Shown here piece by piece: positions 61,330 to 64,000 of a stretch of 64,000 nt of DNA. The notes beneath the pieces were generated by a model. The model was not told where the DNA came from and made no database searches. It was given only the letters and a program-made list of their open reading frames with translations. Every line of letters starts with the position of its first letter. The first letter of the stretch is position 1. The position numbers and the translations under genes were made by a program. The stretch is from Candidatus Gastranaerophilales bacterium (GTDB lineage: Bacteria; Cyanobacteriota; Vampirovibrionia; Gastranaerophilales; CAJFVJ01). The stretch covers positions 174,155 through 238,154 of the forward strand of contig CALUSR010000005.1 in NCBI GenBank assembly GCA_944323485.1. Reading direction: 5' to 3'.

Positions 61330-62916
61330 ATGAATAAGATAGAATTTTACAATGATTTGGGAAAACTAATCAAAGTATTACCGCCAAAAGTTGCGAGGCA
61401 GTTGCAAGACAGGCAGATGGATGATCTTATCGAACTTGTATTCGATTTAGGCAGACTCCCTGAAATAAGGCACGCGGACGGCACAATCGAGTATTTAGGA
61501 AAAGAGTTGGTAGAAGAGGAGGACATAGGGTATATTACCCATCAAATAGAAGATTTCACAAGTGATAACAGATCTGGTATTCCCGGGACACTACACCGAA
61601 TCAGCGCAATAAGAAACAGAAAAGGTAAAATTATAGGGCTGACATGCAGAATCGGTAGAGTTGTAACCGGGACAATTTTTTGTATAAAAGATTTGGTTCT
61701 CAAAGGTAAAAGTATCTTATTCCTCGGAGGACCGGGAGTAGGTAAAACAACAAAGCTGAGAGAAATAGCACGTCTTATTGCTGATGATCTCAAAAAGCGT
61801 GTTGTAGTCATAGATACCTCTAATGAAATAGCGGGTGACGGTGATGTCCCGCATCCGGGTATCGGTCTTGCAAGAAGAATGCAGGTTCCTTCCCCCGAAA
61901 AGCAAAAAGACGTGATGATTGAAGCCGTTGAAAACCATACCCCTCAGGTTATAATTGTTGATGAAATAGGTACCGAAGAAGAGGCAATGGCTTCAAGAAC
62001 CATAGCGGAACGTGGAGTTATGCTCATTGCTACGGCTCATGGGAATACTCTTGAAAACCTCATCAAAAACCCGACACTCTCTGATCTGGTCGGAGGTGTA
62101 AACAGCGTTACATTAAGTGATGATGAAGCGAGAAGACGTTCCACTCAAAAAACAGTCCTCGAAAGGGAGAAAAAACCGACATTTGATATCGTAATAGAAA
62201 TTAAAGACAGAGAAACTCTCGTTGTATACCCTGATGTTGCAGAGGCTGTTGACTGCATCCTGAGAGAATGGCCCGTAAAAACCGAAATCAGAAAAGTCGA
62301 TCAAAATGCTCCGACTCCGATTAAGGAAGAAACAATTTCAACGAAACAAGAGCCTGTTTCTGACGACAGTCTTAAATTCAGCTTTAACGCAAAGCAATAC
62401 ATCAAAGACGTAAAAGATTTCAGAAAAATCTATATCTATGCAATCAACAGAACCATTGTAGATAAAGCAATAGAAAGACTAAACCTGAACGCTGAGGTTA
62501 CAAGAAACATCGATGAAGCCGATATAGTCATCGCCCACAAAAGTTTCTCAAAGGGCGGGGCAAAAATTCTCGATACGGCAAAAGATTACAGGCTTCCGAT
62601 ATATTATGTAAAATCAAATTCAATGCCTCAGGTTCAGAAGGCTCTCAAGGAAGCTCTAAACATAAAATCAGATGACTCAATGAACGTAACAACTGATTTT
62701 ATGGATGATACAGAGCTTGCCCTGAACGAAGTCAAAACGGCAATTGAAAAACTCGGTCCGGATGTCGAATACATAGAGCTGAAGCCTCAGAACCAGCATA
62801 TAAGAAAACTTCAGCATGAACTTGTTGACCAGCATAATCTCAAGAGTGAAAGCATCGGTGTCGGACAGGAAAGACATCTGAAAATTCTGAACTTCAAAAA
62901 CAAAAATGTAGGATAA
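61330..62916 (+). CDS. Ycf45-like R3H ATPase (SpoIIIAA-related AAA)
   Basis: Cytoplasmic ATPase with a C-terminal nucleic-acid-binding domain, 528 residues. Walker A GGPGVGKTT lies at about 133-141, Walker B VIIVDEIG near 207-214, and a TAHGNTLENLIKNPTLSDL motif follows, as in SpoIIIAA-like stage III ATPases. The last ~60 residues form an R3H-type domain (IRKLQHELVDQHNL). This fused architecture matches the Ycf45 family of cyanobacteria and plastids and is one of the best clues to lineage. A terminator follows. Biochemical role is not known. Confidence 0.92.
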   Translation: MNKIEFYNDLGKLIKVLPPKVARQLQDRQMDDLIELVFDLGRLPEIRHADGTIEYLGKELVEEEDIGYITHQIEDFTSDNRSGIPGTLHRISAIRNRKGKIIGLTCRIGRVVTGTIFCIKDLVLKGKSILFLGGPGVGKTTKLREIARLIADDLKKRVVVIDTSNEIAGDGDVPHPGIGLARRMQVPSPEKQKDVMIEAVENHTPQVIIVDEIGTEEEAMASRTIAERGVMLIATAHGNTLENLIKNPTLSDLVGGVNSVTLSDDEARRRSTQKTVLEREKKPTFDIVIEIKDRETLVVYPDVAEAVDCILREWPVKTEIRKVDQNAPTPIKEETISTKQEPVSDDSLKFSFNAKQYIKDVKDFRKIYIYAINRTIVDKAIERLNLNAEVTRNIDEADIVIAHKSFSKGGAKILDTAKDYRLPIYYVKSNSMPQVQKALKEALNIKSDDSMNVTTDFMDDTELALNEVKTAIEKLGPDVEYIELKPQNQHIRKLQHELVDQHNLKSESIGVGQERHLKILNFKNKNVG

Positions 62917-62925
62917 CAGACATAA

Positions 62926-62956
62926 AAAAGAGCCGGTCATAATTACCGGCTCTTTT
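62926..62956. terminator. bidirectional hairpin terminator
   Basis: AAAAGAGCCGGT/ACCGGCTCTTTT stem (12 bp, 7-nt loop) with T-runs on both strands. It ends the Ycf45-like gene (plus) and rplI (minus). Confidence 0.93.
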
Positions 62957-62976
62957 CTTAATAAGTTTAATTAAAA

Positions 62977-63477
62977 TTATTCTTCGCTGTCATTTTCAAC
63001 TTCTGAAATAATTTCTTCTTTAATAACTTCAGAAGCTTTAACACCAACATTCAGCACTGCAGAAACTTTTGTTGTGAACTTCACTTTCATTTCATATTCG
63101 CCGATGTGGTTGATAGGTCTTTCAAGCAGAATGTTCTTTCTGTCAACTTCAATACCTGATTTTTCCTGAATGAGTTCAGCAAGTTTCTTTGTTGTAATAG
63201 CACCGAATAACTTACCGCTTTCGCCGGCTTTTGCTTCAATTTCAATAAGCTCAAGAGCTTGAATTTTTTCAGCCTTGGCAAGAGCTTCCTGATGAAGTTT
63301 TTCTGCTTTAGCTTTAATTCTTTCGATATTCTTTTCTCTGTTTTTCAAAGCGCCTGCAGTAGCGATTTCTACTATATTCTTCGGAAGAAGATAGTTTCTT
63401 GCATAACCGTCAGAAACTTCAATAATATCACCGATATCGCCTAATGACTGCATATCTTTTTTCAAAATAACTTTCAT
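62977..63477 (-). CDS. rplI: ribosomal protein bL9
   Basis: Large-subunit protein L9, which binds 23S rRNA near the L1 stalk. The N-terminal domain MKVILKKDMQSLGDIGD...VSDGYARNYLLPK (1-33) is canonical. A long helix (~40-75) and the C-terminal domain with LFGAITTKKLAELI follow. At 166 residues it is a little longer than E. coli L9 (149), with an acidic tail. The AGGAGG ribosome-binding site is strong. Neighbours rpsF/rpsR/ssb that often accompany it are absent here. Confidence 0.97.
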   Translation of the reverse strand: MKVILKKDMQSLGDIGDIIEVSDGYARNYLLPKNIVEIATAGALKNREKNIERIKAKAEKLHQEALAKAEKIQALELIEIEAKAGESGKLFGAITTKKLAELIQEKSGIEVDRKNILLERPINHIGEYEMKVKFTTKVSAVLNVGVKASEVIKEEIISEVENDSEE

Positions 63478-63687
63478 TTATACCTCCTAGTATATATTTA
63501 ATTTTTCTTTATTTCATTATCATACAGACGTAAGACTTAGCTTACTATAAAAAAAAAAATTTGTACACCAAAAATTAAAATTATTAAGCCTGAAGCGAGT
63601 ATTAAGGTGTTTAAAAAATATAAAATCACGATAATCTAAGAAAAATCCTTGACTATCAGGCATGGATAATATAAATTAGATACTACG
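63478..63687. other. intergenic region upstream of rplI, before the tandem array
   Basis: No gene is seen. It carries the rplI promoter (minus strand) and, just before the array, a TTGACT box (63649-63654) and TATAAA (63670-63675), 15 nt apart, on the plus strand. This could drive transcription of the repeats, but the spacing is short and the call is weak. Confidence 0.4.
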
Positions 63688-64000
63688 TCATGGGTGATTG
63701 GCGACCAACCGAAGATATCTGAGGTGTTTTTATTTTAGGAACCAATTTCGCCACGACTTTGATAATTAAATACTTTGTTTTGTCATGGGTGATTGGCGAC
63801 TAACCGAAGATATCTGAGGTGTTTTCGTTTTTAGGAACCAATTTCGCCACGACTTTGATAATTGAATACTTTGTTTTGTCATGGGTGATTGGCGACTAAC
63901 CGAAGATATCTGAGGTGTTTTTGTTTTAGGAACCAATTTCGCCACGACTTTGATAATTGAATACTTTGTTTTGTCATGGGTGATTGGCGACTAACCGAAG
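63688..64000 (+). repeat. 95/96-bp direct tandem repeat array, cut by the window edge
   Basis: Nearly identical units begin TCATGGGTGATTGGCGAC at 63688, 63783, 63879 and 63974, giving spacings of 95, 96 and 95. Three copies are complete and a fourth is cut at 64000. Substitutions between copies are rare (for example a C/T after GGCGAC). Each unit has TGGCGA and TCGCCA about 45 nt apart, able to pair, and an AGATATCT palindrome. The unit length is not a multiple of three, and no spacers vary, so it is neither a coding repeat nor a CRISPR. Confidence 0.92.

Noticed and set aside
63688..64000. CRISPR array
   Set aside because: The whole 95/96-bp unit is conserved, with no short repeat plus variable spacer, and no cas genes are nearby.

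Overview
The window looks like a chromosomal segment from a non-photosynthetic relative of the cyanobacteria, most likely a gut-type Gastranaerophilales (Melainabacteria/Vampirovibrionia). This is an inference. The DNA is AT-rich. The envelope is diderm: KdsB, a GT9 heptosyltransferase-type enzyme, a TpsB outer-membrane transporter and an AsmA-like giant. A Ycf45-like R3H ATPase, a family typical of cyanobacteria and plastids, is present. Energy genes are fermentative (NuoE/NuoF of the HydC/HydB type) and no photosynthesis gene is seen. MurT, ClpC and a FliW/CsrA pair fit the same picture. TGA is used as a stop, so the genetic code is standard.

Layout. 1-1.7 kb: nuoF (cut by the window edge) and nuoE on the minus strand. 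2-3.3 kb: two overlapping unknown membrane proteins and an XRE regulator. 3.7-6.1 kb: an operon of an exported TPR-like protein, fliW, csrA and a TPR protein. 6.2-8.7 kb: clpC. 8.7-10 kb: an unknown protein and a HEAT-repeat protein. 10.1-11.7 kb: two YkgJ-type cysteine-cluster proteins and a dCMP deaminase. 12.5-23.3 kb: the two-partner secretion exoprotein TpsA (minus) and its transporter TpsB (plus). Between them lie kdsB, a Xer recombinase, a TauE/SafE transporter, tRNA-Leu and a block of unrecognised small proteins. 23.4-26.2 kb: an unknown 374-residue protein, a HIT protein, rpsU and pyrF. 26.2-31.7 kb (minus): two TPR proteins (one with NHL repeats, one with an HExxH motif), rsmG and a STAND-type ATPase. 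31.9-36.9 kb: dapB-asd-dapA, queD and a glycogen-phosphorylase-like protein. 37-39.5 kb: two EF-hand proteins, one with a LysM domain. 39.5-43.4 kb (minus): a flagellar export operon (two-SpoA-domain switch protein, fliO, fliP, fliQ, fliR, small zinc-ribbon protein). 43.5-48.2 kb: an endonuclease-IV-like protein, an exported unknown, a response regulator with HD-GYP, tRNA-Arg and a YtxH/DUF948 envelope cluster. 48.3-56.6 kb: murT, glyS, the AsmA-like protein and a small secreted protein. 56.7-60.8 kb: tRNA-Glu, an unknown protein, a GAF-GGDEF-HD-GYP protein and a GT9 glycosyltransferase. 60.9-64 kb: a small basic protein, the Ycf45-like ATPase, rplI and a 95/96-bp tandem repeat array that runs off the window edge.

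How the genes work together. Many are core housekeeping: lysine/DAP synthesis, pyrimidine synthesis, translation, ribosome modification, LPS and peptidoglycan. A second theme is protein export. Flagellar-type export genes, the FliW-CsrA control pair and the TPS pair share the window with several protein families that I do not recognise and that have conserved ends or no signal peptide. The most interesting candidates are: the proteins at 18.2-20.8 kb with shared N- and C-terminal helices; the EF-hand/LysM proteins beside fliR; the phosphorylase-like protein that lacks the PLP lysine; and the tandem array at the right edge.
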